From Microcebus murinus (taxonomy: Eukaryota; Chordata; Mammalia; Primates; Cheirogaleidae): a stretch of 64,000 nt of DNA. Positions 23,628 to 34,775 of this stretch are shown one piece after another. Made by a program: the position numbers and the translations under genes. The stretch spans positions 10,417,537-10,481,536 of the forward strand of contig NC_134107.1 in assembly GCF_040939455.1 (NCBI RefSeq), written 5' to 3'. Each line of letters begins with the position of its first letter. Positions within the stretch are counted from its first letter, which is position 1. The notes under the pieces were generated by a model. It had not been told where the DNA came from, searched no databases, and was given only the letters and a program-made list of their open reading frames with translations.

Positions 23628-25235
23628 CACGTACAGCATGGTCTGGGGCCCCCATGAACCTTGCAGGAAGTGAGGACCGTCCCCAACGCTATGTCCATTC
23701 CAGCATAGACGATGCCACTCCCCGACAAAGACACACAAGTTCGCTTGCAAACTGGAAATCAACACTAACCCCCTGCACTGGATCAGCCGGGGCAGAGGCC
23801 ACTGCCCGGCACCCTGCTGTGCTCCGCCTCCTCCTCCCACAACAGGAGTGAGACCCAGTGTTGGCCACAAGGGGTCCACGCCAGCCCACCCCGCCTGGAC
23901 ATGGAAACCAGCCAGGCCCCTGAGGAGCTGGGAGGACCTGACACCCACCCTTTCCCCTGCCCTGCACCACACTTCCTTGTTTGGAATGCAGCCCTGGGCC
24001 GTCTTCAATTTCAAGCCACGCAGGGCTTTCTGTATGTCTGTGGTCTTCAGTTTAAACGCGGCCAGGACTTACGTGGGCCGGGGCTCGGTGGCCGGCGGGG
24101 GGCGGACGCCTGCAGGAGCAGCCTGGGGAGGCTCCTGAATGCCTGCTGCCCTGCCTCCTCCCGGGCCACCCTTGCTCTCGCTCTGTCCCCTCCTGCCAGG
24201 CTCGGCGACCCCAGGGGCGCCACCACACCCAAGTCCCAAGTACTGAGAGCATGCAGGTCTCCCCTGGGCTTCAACTGTGCCGAGCCCTGGCATAGCAAAT
24301 GCTCCCCAAACTGAGCATGTCCTCTTGGGAATGGAAGATGGCCTTGCTGGCCACCCCCGGCGGCCCAGAGCCACCTTGCCCCACTGCCCCCCTTTATACC
24401 CAGACAACCCACCAGGGAGTTCTCCAGATGCCGACCCTGCTTCCATGCCCCTCCTGCCCGGGTGATGAGGCAAGCCCCCCGCCCCCCATCAACCTGCCTC
24501 TAAGTCCCCCCAAGGCTGGGCTCTCGACTGAAGAGGTGCCCAGAGGGGAGGGGGCTTTCTGCGGCACACACAGCACCTGGTGTCCACGGCTGTGGGCCTG
24601 CGGCTGAGTGTCCCCAGCTCTCAGGAATGTCCTCACCTCAGGGAATGGTCCTCCAGCCCCCCAATTGGCCCCCTCACCTCCCCAGCCAGGCCGGCGGGGC
24701 GGGGCACGCTCTGGGCTCTGTCTGTCCTGCCGTCTTGTGCTCAACGTCCTGTCCCCCAGCCCTACTCCTTCTAGCACTTTCCACACTCTGCTTACAGGTC
24801 ACCTGGTTTGAGAAGCTCCCATCATACCTTAGGGCTGGGTGAGGGGCTCTCCCTGGGGACCCGAGCACCCTGGCATTTGCCGTGCTGTGTCGTGGGCTCA
24901 TGTTTCCTGCCTACCAGGGTGGGAGCCCCCCGCAGGCAGGGACAATAACGAGGCTTCCTCAGGCCCCCACATGGCCTGGCACTGCAGGGGTTCACTGTGT
25001 GTCTGCAAATTAACCCCCAAACGGGCACCATCACTGTGTTATGTGCTGCGCCAGAAGGCAGAGGGGGTGTGGCGACTCCCAGGGAAGGGACACGTAGCGG
25101 CCCAATCCCAAGCAATGGGAGACACGAGACAGCTGCTGGTCTGGGAAGAGAAGCAGGATGGAGGCATCAGCGTGAGAGGATGTGGGGCCCAAAGCCCACA
25201 CTCCACAGCTCAGAAAGTGCAGGTCGTGTGCACAT

Positions 25236-25440
25236 CCACCCTCCCACCCACCCATCCTTCCATCCCCCCACCCATCCACTTTGTCCGTCCATCCATCCAT
25301 TCATCCACCCACCCGCCCATCCTTCCATCCCCCACCCACCCATTTTGTCCGTCCATCCGTCTATTCATCCACCCACCCGCCCATCCCATTCATTCATTGA
25401 TCCATTCACGAATCCGCCCGTCCGTCCGTTCATCTGTCCC
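25236..25440. repeat. CCAT-type tandem array
   Basis: About 200 bp of CCAT/CCAC repeat with a longer repeat of roughly 75 bp: the block ending CATTTTGTCCGTCCATCC recurs as CACTTTGTCCGTCCATCC. It degrades to CCGT units at the right end. Confidence 0.93.
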
Positions 25441-27326
25441 TTTCCAAGCCCTGTGCCACGTGCTGCCGAAACAAGAACAGGAAGCGGTCCTGGACTACGA
25501 GGGGTCCGCGATATGTCACAGTCGGGAACACGGCAAAATCACCTGGGGAGCTTGTAATGTTCGGATTCCAGCCCTGTCCTTGGAAGCTCCGACTCTGCGG
25601 GTCTCGGGAGGGCGGGAGGGCTGCGTGTTTACTGAGCTCCCGGCGTGGCCCAGACGAGGGAGCTGGGGCAGCACAGGCTGAGACGGCGCTCGGGAGCTCG
25701 GCCCTGCACAAGAACTACCGGGGCGGGAGGGAAGGACGTGCCAGGCACAGGCAGGGACAAAGAAGAGCCCTAGAAGTCACAAGGAAGGAGGGCCACTGGG
25801 GGAACGGAGTAGGTCCTCCCTGCTCTTGGACACCCCTTGTGTCAGGAGAAGGCGGGGGCATGCTTTCCCAGGTACCCGGCATCCACCGTCCACTGGGACA
25901 TTAACCTCTGCCCCTGTGGAGCTGAGTGGAAAAGAGGCAAACAAAGTGAGACCAGCGTTGGAGCAGGGAACTGCTGTGTTACTGGCAGGACCCCAGGGCC
26001 ACCGAGGCCTATCACAGCCGCCCTGCCCACCTGCCGCCCAGGACCCAGCTTCCCCTGCAAGGAGCGCGTGCAGTTCTCTGGAAGCCCTGCCATAGCCCCT
26101 GCCCCTGCGGTCAGGAAGCTGGGTCTGCTGCACCCCTGCGGTGGCTCCTCTGAAGTCAAGGGGACAGATGCCTGCAAGGTGACCATGGCCCCCCAGGCAG
26201 AGATCATCTCAGCCTGCCTGTCACTAAGCACTGCCAGGCAGGCAGCAAGGATGGCAGGGCCACCACGGAGACAAGGTGCTGACAGCTTGGCAGGAAGGAA
26301 GCGCAGGCTCCCAGCCGACAGCACAAAGGGGCCCCGTGCCAAGCGTGTGCAAATGGCCTGCGCGGCCCACGCAGCTCTCTGCTGAGAACAGCAGTCCTCC
26401 GCGATCACCCTCTGCCGTGTGAGCTCTGGAGCTGAGCTCCATCATCTCCGTTCTCTCCGGAGACAGGCCCGGCGCCCCGCACGCCCCATACCTCCGCACG
26501 CCTCCAACGAGGGGTGGGCTGCGGGCTGGGTCTGGAGTTTGGGGAGGGGGTTGCTGGGCCCGAGCGTGCTGGTGTGGGGTGCAAAGGAAGCAGCCAGGCC
26601 CAAGGAGAAGCCAGGCAGGCCCAGACCCTGGCCATGGCCAGGAGGAGTCACAAGACCGTGCGTCTTTCCTTGTTTGGGGTCATTCTGTGGGAGCACAGGG
26701 AGCTGGGGACACTCCGGGGCCCCCAAAACTGCTGGGGAAAAGGCGTGGGGTGCAGATTTGTGTGCACCGTCTCCCATGGGGGTCTCGCCCACCCTGGGCC
26801 CTCTGAGTCCTGGGTCTCCATCTCCGCCCGGCCCCGCCCTCCCCGTGGCCCGAGGACACACCTGGCACCAGCAGCTCAGTCACACCAGTCTCCTCCCTTC
26901 TCCGCTCCTGTCACCATCCCTGGTTTATGGAGAAGGATGCAAAGCCCCAGGGAGAGTGACTGGCCCTGGTCACCAGGTCACCAGGTCACCAGGGGGTTTT
27001 ATAGGCTCCTGCCGGAAGGCTTGGCTCTGATCGGGAGACCCACATGGGCCTGGGGCGTGCGCGGCAGGGGGATCCTCGGGGGATGAAGGCCCAGGGCTAT
27101 GGGCCAGGGGCTCAGCCGTTTTGGAGCCTGGGCTGGGTGGGGAGAACCGGGTGATGTTTTGGGGTCACATGGCAGAGGGGGCCACATGGTGGAGGTCAGA
27201 GCGGGTTGCAGCCTGTGCTGAGTCTTCACACGACCCCCACCTCGCTGGCCTCCCAAGCAGAGACGCTGACTCAGGGGGCTGCCTGACCGGGAAAAGCTGC
27301 GGTTATTTTCGGCATAGCTACCCAGT

Positions 27327-27351
27327 GCTAATTAGGCAATAGCTAATTAGC
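27327..27351. promoter_or_regulatory. Paired homeodomain-like sites
   Basis: GCTAATTAG occurs twice, at 27327 and 27342, 15 bp apart, and the second copy extends to the palindrome GCTAATTAGC. TAATTA is a typical homeodomain core. A regulatory role is inference. Confidence 0.35.
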
Positions 27352-28499
27352 AGCGCTGGGGACCTGCCCCTTCCCCAGGTCTCTCAGAGCAGTGTCTGCT
27401 CCCGCTCCAGTGATGGCTGAGCTTGAGTTCCGCTAGAGGACAGACACAGGCCTCTGCGGGGTAGTGCAGGAAGGTCCCTGAGCCTGGGCTCCCCCAGCCT
27501 CCACTGCCCCCCTGCCCTGGCCCGGCCCTGCCAGCTCCACTCCCAGGCTGGGAGGAGCTCACAGAAGCAGCATGGCCACAGTACCACCAGCTCAGCCTGA
27601 CGCGGGCCTCCCGGCTGCACCCCCCGGACGCCCTCCTGCACCCCACGGGCCCGTGGGAAGTGAGGGGAAAGCACAGCAGAGGCGGCAGGCACTGGGCAGG
27701 CGGTTCCCCACGCAGCCCTCGGGGCGGACGGAGCTATAAAAACAGGCTCCGGTCCAGGGAAAGCCGTGCACTCGGCAGCCGCATTTTAAACACCATTAGT
27801 GAATGAGGTGCCTCGCTGGCCACCAGCCAACCACGTCTAACACGGCAGCGACCTGGACACCACTGGCGAGTCACCACACCGTCATGTCACCGGACATGAT
27901 CAACGTGCGGGGAAAGGAGTCTACTCTGTGATTTTATTATTAAAGTTCAAAATGGTAGGTCGTGTCCATTTTTACATTTATAATTTCGAAACCAACAAAA
28001 ACACCATGCTAGACCATATCGAGGCAATTCCGGCACTTTCGCATATGGCTGCGATGGACAGAGACCGTAATGGGCACCACCACTGAAAAGAGCTCTAAAC
28101 CCGAACGAGATGCAAAGAGCAGCCGCCTGAAGGGGCTGGAACCGAACAGAAGCAGCCGGACTCTGGTGGGGACACAGCCGTGCCCGGAGCAGAGGGGAGG
28201 GAGCTACACGAGAAAGTCCCTTCTCCGCGGCCTTTAACCTGGCTGAACAGTCCGCACGGCAGGGCCAGCGCTGGACGGGCACACGGGAAAACCCTGCAGC
28301 GCGAACAGCCTGGAGAGGTGGGAAGGTGGAGCCAGGAAGCCACGCACTCCAAAGAGCGTGGGGAAGAGGTCCTCACAGGGACACAGGCGGAGAGGGGGCT
28401 GCAAACTCACACCCCTCTCCCGCCTCCCCGACAGACCCCTGAACAACACATGCACAGAACGGGCTAGAGGTGGCTCAGCTAAACCTGCGGGACCTGACC

Positions 28500-29030
28500 A
28501 GGCATATACAGCAGTCACCTGAGCAAACTGCTGCAAGGACAGGAAGAATCTCATGGAGGAAGAATATCTGAAACTGGAATCTCTACGACGCAACGTGCTG
28601 ATGTGCAGAACACAACAAAAAATCACCAGACACGCGAGGACCCGAGAGAAGGAAACGTGTTCTCAAGAGAAGAGAATCAACTGAGCCCGGACCCAAGACG
28701 AACCTGACGTTGGGACCGACACACAGGGACTTCAGAGTGAGGCTTACGCCACTCTACGACATTGTCGAACACGTGCTTTCGGTGAGCAAAACGTCTCAAC
28801 AGGAATAGGAGGTCTTGGCAAATAAAAGGAAACAATAGTATAATACAGACGGAAACTCTAGCAAACACAAAAGTTCTCAGTTACAAAACTCACTCACTAG
28901 GCCTGCCCCGACACCTCATGGATGGATTTAATAGCTGAAGGGACGTTTCAAAGGAAGGAGGAAGTGAACTAAGACACAGATCGATAAAAATGATCTAGCG
29001 TGAGGAAAAATTGATTGAGAAAAAAGTAAA
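28500..29030 (+). mobile_element. L1/HAL1-like 5' region
   Basis: The motifs AAAAAATCACCAGACACGC, GGAAACAATAGTA, ATGGATGGATTTAATAGC and GTGAACTAAGACACAGATCG follow the order of the 5' UTR and ORF1 start of old L1M or HAL1 elements. The copy is strongly decayed and truncated at both ends. Confidence 0.6.
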
Positions 29031-29189
29031 TAGGGCTCCGGGGGCGTGTTGGATGCTATCAAACGATCGTATACGTGCAGCTGGAATGTCGGAAGTCGAG
29101 AGACAACGGGCTCTCCCTTCCCCAGACTAGTCCGGGTAAAGTCGGCCTGATTAGCGCCTGGAACAGGGAGGGGAACTGAGTCAACCACC

Positions 29190-29280
29190 ACAGCGGCCAC
29201 TCGGCGGGGAAGTCAGGATTCGAGCCTGCTCTATCGACCCCAAAGGCGCACGCTCTCCACCCCGTGCCAAGCATCTCCTG
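29190..29280 (-). mobile_element. MIR fragment
   Basis: GTCAGGATTCGAGCCTGCTC and AAGGCGCACGCTCTCCACC match the 5' half of MIR in reverse. Confidence 0.55.
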
Positions 29281-30099
29281 GAAGGCCGTCCTCCAAGCGC
29301 GGAGCCCAAGCTCGCTGGGCACACTGTGCTTTTCCTGCTCCGCCCAGCAAGCTCCAACCACCTGGGAGGCCCCTGCAGCCCACAGCTGCTCTTCTCTGGC
29401 TCCCTCCCGTGGAGCTTCAGCTGAGGCCTGAGACCCCCCACCACCAACTTCCCTCTGACCCGCACACACCACCACGGCGTCCACCTCCTGAGATGCCTCA
29501 CATCACATACCTCGTCTCCCCGGGAAAGAAACCGTCGCTGGCTCCCTAGTACCTTGGGAACGAAGTCTACCTCCCTGGCCTGGCATTTATGGCGGCCTCA
29601 GGAGGCTCTTTAGCCACAGCTCCCAGGGTCCTGCTCTGGAAATCTCTTCTCCCAAGCCGGTAGACGTCCTTCCTTTGAATGCTGCAGGCCTCCAGGCCTT
29701 GGATCACGTCGGACCGTCTACCGGGGCACCCCAAACCGACCCATGCTAGGCCTGCCCCGACGCGGTGCCTCCTGGCTCTAGGCGGTTTCTGGCTGGAGAG
29801 GAGCTCTGGCCATCAGTGCCCCCGTCCGACCCTTCCCTGCACTTCCCACAGCGGAATCTCACTCCAGACGTGCACTGCGTGTGTTGTCCTTCCTCCCCGA
29901 CAGACCCGGCACTGGGGACAGGGCACTCTGTCCCCCACTCCTGCCCTCCCAGGGCTCTGTAATTCCCATGGGGGCCCTGCAGAGGAGACGCCTTGGACAG
30001 TCCCCCCAGCAGGCCAGCTGTGGGGGTGGGAGGTAAGTCAGAAAAGCCTTGGGGGCCCTGGCCTGCCCCAGAAGCAGAGGATGACCGGCAGACACTGAC

Positions 30100-30269
30100 C
30101 TTTGACCCTGTCGCCGCGGTGAAGGGGGATCTCGCCATCGACTTGGGGCTGGTATGGCTTGACGACGACGAACAGCCTTCCGGGCACGGCGCTGTAGAGC
30201 TTCCTCTTGGGCCCCGGGTACTCGAAGGCCGAGAGCGGGTCCTTGTTGGCACCAGGGGCGAAGGGCGAC
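30100..30269 (-). CDS. SHANK2: SHANK2 exon 3, N-terminal half of the SH3 domain
   Basis: The exon supplies the last base of Gly, 56 codons from SPFAPGANKD to RGDRVK, and the first base of Val. The acceptor reads CCCCACCCAG after a long pyrimidine tract and the donor is GTCAGT. The SH3 fold begins near KLYSAVPGRLFVVVKPY. In the position of the usual ALYDY motif this protein has VVKPY: only the last Tyr is kept and the first aromatic is a Lys. SHANK SH3 domains are known to be atypical in this way. DGEIPLHRGDRVK is the acidic RT-loop and diverging-turn region. The domain is split by intron 3 inside the Val codon. An old L1 3' end lies about 155 bp upstream of the acceptor, in intron 2. Confidence 0.96.
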
Positions 30270-30424
30270 CTGGGTGGGGCAGAGGGCAGAGAGAGGAGGT
30301 CAGAGGCCACGATCCGGGAGCTGCGGCCAGTGGGCTCAGCAAACGTGGCTGCACCTCCAGCTGCCACGCCGTAACTGGAGACGCCGGACAGTGACGGGGA
30401 CGTGAGCAAGCCAGGGGCTGAGTC

Positions 30425-30915
30425 TGTGGTGGAAAGACTTAAGTGGATCCCGCAATCCCACTTCCGGGTGGATCCGCGGAAGAACGGGAGCCTCAGAGAG
30501 ACGCCTGCGCGCCTGCGCTCATAGCAGCCGTCCCCAACAGCCAGGGCAGGAGCCGCCCAAGCGCCCATCGACGGGTGAATGAACAGACAAAGCGCCGTCC
30601 CCCCAGACGGCGGGATGTCACTTGGCCTTCAAAGGGAAGCAGATGCCCGCACGTGCTACGGCACGGACAGACACGGACGGCAGTCACATTCGTGGACACA
30701 GAAAGTAGAAGGGTGGCTGCCAGGGGACGGGGAGGGGACGGGGAGTAAGTGTCTAATGGGGACAGAGTTTCGGTTTGGAAGGTGAGAAAGTTCTGGAGAC
30801 GATTGGTGGTGCTGTCCGCACGGTGATGTGGATGTGCTGACCACCACGGGACCACACGCTTGCGAATCGTTCAGGTAGCAGGTTCTGCGTTACGTGCATT
30901 TAACTGCAACCGAGG
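30425..30915 (+). mobile_element. L1 3' end next to SHANK2 exon 3
   Basis: CCCGCAATCCCACTTCCGGG, CAAGCGCCCATCGACGGGTG, GGACACAGAAAGTAGAAGGG, GTGGCTGCCAGGGGACGGGG and GTTACGTGCATTTAACTGC follow the L1 3' end in order. Only about 155 bp separates it from the exon 3 acceptor, on the intron 2 side. Confidence 0.85.
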
Positions 30916-33109
30916 AAGAAAGACGGGTGGAGGAGCCGTCAAGGCGAGCCCTGGCCGCCTCCCGCCTGTCCCAGAAGACGTTTTGTCCGCCTCACCGTGA
31001 GCACGCATCCCGCCAGCGAGGAGACACCAGAACCTTCTATCAAAGCGGGTCGGGATCGTGGCGCACCACCCACTCCTAGACCCACTGGGGACCCACGCGA
31101 GAGGAACTTATATCCGCTCTTGCTTTGTGCCATCGATTTGGCAAAGGGCCTGCATCTCCAGGCCGCCTTCCGCACCTGACTGCAAGACGCGCCTTACCTG
31201 AGCCCACGGCACGACGCGCGAGACAAAGGCTTTCACAGATAAGCCCACAAAAGGGCTTTTCCTAACGACACGGCTGGACGGGAGGCAAGGGCTGACTTCC
31301 CAGGACAGGGAGAGAGGGCACACCCACCGCCCGCCCTGGGCCGGTGAGACCCAGGGGGCATCACCTCGCTGCTTGTCTCAGGAAACACAGCCTCACGGAG
31401 GAAGCTGCAAGGGATTGCAGGACAACGTTCTAGAGTGTTCTGCTCGGCAAGAAAAGCAAAGCGTTCACCTGTGGCTGGTGTCTTCTAAGAGGGCATCCAG
31501 CCTCGAGGACGTGAGTGGAAGATTAGTATCACCTGGCACGTGATGGAAGGTTCCAGAATTGGAAGCACATCTGAGTCCAGGGAGAGGGTGGACACATGCC
31601 ACGAATCTGTGCCCACGAGAGTGGGGTCCCCGACTGCGTCTCCTCTCAAACCACAGGTGCTGTGGCCTCTGGGACCAGGGAGGCAGCCTCAATCATTGCA
31701 GGAGGACAGGAGGTGGGCACGGGCACCAGCGCACAATGAAACAGCCTTGCAGGGAAAATTCCAGAGGCTGATGAGACCGGGCACTTTCGGTATTTGACGC
31801 AAGCGCCCACGTGCCCTTTGTACCATAAACGCGTCTGCGCTTGGCAAATCCACAGAAGCGCACAGCGCCCTGCTCTGTCATGCTTCTTGCTTTCTACTCG
31901 GCACCATGACCGTGAGGTCTGGCCACGGGACCCGCGTGGATGTGTTTGAGGAGCCCGGTCTGCGGGTGAACTCGGCCGTGGCAGGCTCAGTTCCAGCCGA
32001 CTGTCCACTGCTGGCAGGGGGAGCCCGGGACCGAACATGAGGTCTGTCCGCCTGACCCCACAGTCCAGGACTGTCCTTGGCCTACGTGGGGCACAGACAG
32101 GGTAGGACACTGGGCTGAGCCACCTGACCTCTTCTATGACATGTGGGAGGCTCGGACACATACCTGGGCTCCCAGAACACTGGGCGGGGGCAGGCCAAGG
32201 GCAGCTGGGACTCACCTGTCCCCAGGGACGACATTCCCCCTCCCAGGGTTTTCTCCAATCTAGTCAAAGCCATAGACACGGAGGCCACAGACTCCTGGGC
32301 GCACAGGTGGCCCGTGTGAGCTGTCAGCTCCAAGCAGACAAGGTGGAACCCACAGGCAGGGCATGGCCTCACCACACCCCTCCTTGCTCGACCCGCCACA
32401 CATCAACCTGCGCAGCCAGGAAAATCCACCCTGGGATTGTCCCAAGAAGCCGCGATTCCCCTTCGATGATGCCGTTATCCCTAAACACCTCAGAGCTCCT
32501 GCAGTGGCAACTCCTGCAAGAGGCAGGTCGTGCGACCCCCCGTCCCCAGGTATGGCTCAGCGAGCCAGGTGCCTGCAGAGAGGAAGGACGCCAGGCCCTG
32601 CCTGCGCCATGAGAGGGTGCGGGAGATGCAAGGACAGCCTGCCAGGTCCCCACCGGCGAGGCCCACCAAGGCGTCTGCGCGCCCTGGCATCTCGGCTCAT
32701 TTATTCGATCACCTCAATGCGGGCTGACGCGGGCTGGACCGGCCCAGGACGGAGCGCAGAGAAACGAGCCCAGGGAGAGACGACCGCCTCCTCCGGCCCT
32801 GAGCGTCCCCGGCTGTCTGCCGTCTGGCTCCCAGGCCGGGGCGGAGGTGAGTCCTGGCAACCAAGGGGACGCGGTTCTCTGCAGTAGCACACGTGTCCCC
32901 GGGGGCACCTGACTATTCCACCTGGCGCCTAGGGGTCAGGAGGGGCGGTGGCTCTGGGAGAGCACAGCACCCCAGGGTGAACATTCCTCCTCTCCCCAGC
33001 CCCCCCCAGACAGAGCACCTGGCCCAGCCCTAACGCACCTGCCCACACCTGCCTCAGGTGTCACATGCAGGAGGCAGCAAGGCCGGTAGCCACGTCGTGG
33101 CTCTGTGGA

Positions 33110-33225
33110 CAGTCTGAACCACCACTCACTCCCGGGGGCATCTGTGTGACCTTGAGTGAGTCACTTTATTTCTCTGAACCTTGATTTCTTCATCTATAAA
33201 ATGGGTGGAGGAGGGCAGAGGCTGC
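33110..33225 (+). mobile_element. MIR SINE
   Basis: GTGTGACCTTGAGTGAGTCA, TTATTTCTCTGAACCTTGAT and CATCTATAAAATGGGTGGAG are a clear MIR core. Confidence 0.85.
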
Positions 33226-33751
33226 TGGGGACTAACGAGTGTGCAGAGGGCTCAGCTCCGAAAGGCAGCTGCTGTCTCTGTCTGCCAGGCTGAAACACAG
33301 GACTGTGCGGACACTGTCAGAACGGTTACAGGTGGGCTCTGATGCCCCTGGGCTGCACGGAGCCCCGGACAGCAAGCAGACTGCCAGGCCAGCTGAGCCC
33401 CACAAGTGCTGAAGCACCAGGAGAGTGGTTGACCCGAGGGGGATCGGGTGAGGCACAGTCCAGAGGGAAGAGCAGCAGGGACCCTGCTGATGGTGGCCGG
33501 GCAGGGCAGGGGGTAGGCCGTGTCACAGGGCTTGCAGGGGCCGCTCTCAACTGCTGTTTGGCTGATGTAGCAGCTGCTCAAGCCAGGAGCTTGGAAACAA
33601 GTGGGGAGCCCATCTTCTTAGAGGACCCCCACTCCAACACGGCTTCAGCACACAACCCCAGGCCCCACTGCCCATCTTCAACAACAGCCTGATGGGGAGC
33701 TGAGCCCACCCAAGCTGAGAAGTCATCCTTATCATCAGAGTCAGAAACCAA

Positions 33752-34218
33752 CCCACTCACCTACCCACCCATCCACCTACCTACCCACCCATCCACTCAC
33801 CTACCTACCTACCCATCCACTCATCTACTCACCCCTCCACTTGCCTACTCATCCATCCATTCATCCATCCTCTCACCTACCCACCTACCCAGCCTCCTAC
33901 GCATCCATTCATCCATCCATCCATCCATGCAGCTACCCATCCACTCACCTACCCACCCATCCACTCATCTAGTTACCCATCCACTTGCCTACTCAGCCAT
34001 CCATTCATTCATCCTCTCACTTACCCACCCACCCAGTCTCCTACCCATCCATCTATCCATCCATCCATCCACTCACCTACCTACTCATCCACTCATCTAC
34101 CCACCCATCCACTTGCCTACTCATCCATCCATTCATCCATCTATTCACCTACCCACCCACCCAGTCTCCTACCCATCCATTCATCCATCCATTCATCTAC
34201 CCACCCATCCACTCAACT
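33752..34218. repeat. CCAT-type array with longer secondary repeats
   Basis: About 465 bp of CATC/CACC/CTAC tetramers. Longer blocks such as CACTTGCCTACTCATCCATC and CCAGTCTCCTACCCATCC recur, showing a secondary repeat of roughly 115-130 bp. It abuts the Alu remnant at 34221. Confidence 0.95.
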
Positions 34219-34220
34219 AC

Positions 34221-34264
34221 CCAGCCTGGGCAACACGGGAGGAGACCCTGTCTAAAAAAAAAAA
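34221..34264 (+). mobile_element. Alu-derived remnant with A tail
   Basis: The segment CCAGCCTGGGCAACACGG, followed by GGAGACCCTGTCT and eleven A bases, is the 3' end of an Alu monomer. The 5' part is missing and is directly abutted by the CCAT-type tandem array. Confidence 0.8.
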
Positions 34265-34521
34265 TGCATCTTTGCTCAAAGTTGTCTTATAATAGAAATT
34301 ATTTACAAAAAGAAAGAAAGAATAATATGGCAAACACCTATTTATCCATACATATTTTGATCAAGTTTCAACTTTTTAAATATTTGCTTCAGATATTTCT
34401 TTTGTAAGGAAACGAAATGTTATTGATCCTGAAACCCTTCTGTATCCCTCCCAAGCCCATTCACCTCTCTCCCTCTCTAGAAGTTACCATCATGCTGAAT
34501 TTGTATGTATCATTTCCATGC

Positions 34522-34650
34522 CTACTCATCCATCTGTTCATCTACCCACCCATCTACTCACCTACCCACCTATCCACACACCTACCCTTCCATCCGCACA
34601 CCATCTATCCACCGCACCAGCCCACCCTCCCACGCACCTACCTTATCATT
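34522..34650. repeat. Degenerate CCAT-type array
   Basis: About 130 bp of imperfect CATC/CTAC/CACC tetramers, 300 bp from the preceding array and in the same strand orientation. Confidence 0.85.
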
Positions 34651-34694
34651 GATCTGAACATTATCTGTCACTCATCTGCCCAAAGTTCAGAAGG

Positions 34695-34775
34695 GCCCTG
34701 CCTGAAGCCCAGCTGGCCACTTGCTATCAGTCACTGGGCAGGTCAGCTACCCTCTCAAAGCCTCACTTCCCCACT
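34695..34775 (+). mobile_element. MIR fragment
   Basis: AGCTGGCCACTTGCTATCAG, CACTGGGCAGGTCAGCTACC and CTCAAAGCCTCACTTCCCC follow the MIR core. Confidence 0.55.

Larger units (their letters stand above)
20655..30099 (-). other. SHANK2 intron 3 (9,445 bp)
   Basis: The intron that splits the SH3 domain begins GTCAGT and ends CTCTAG. It contains a GGA microsatellite near exon 4 (20798-20827), a MIR at about 22300, a CCAT array at 25236-25440, a homeodomain-like site pair at 27327-27351, an L1 5' region at 28500-29030 and a MIR piece at 29190. Stretches 20830-22290, 22460-25230, 25440-27300 and 27360-28490 are GC-rich unique DNA without a recognisable gene or repeat. Confidence 0.9.
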
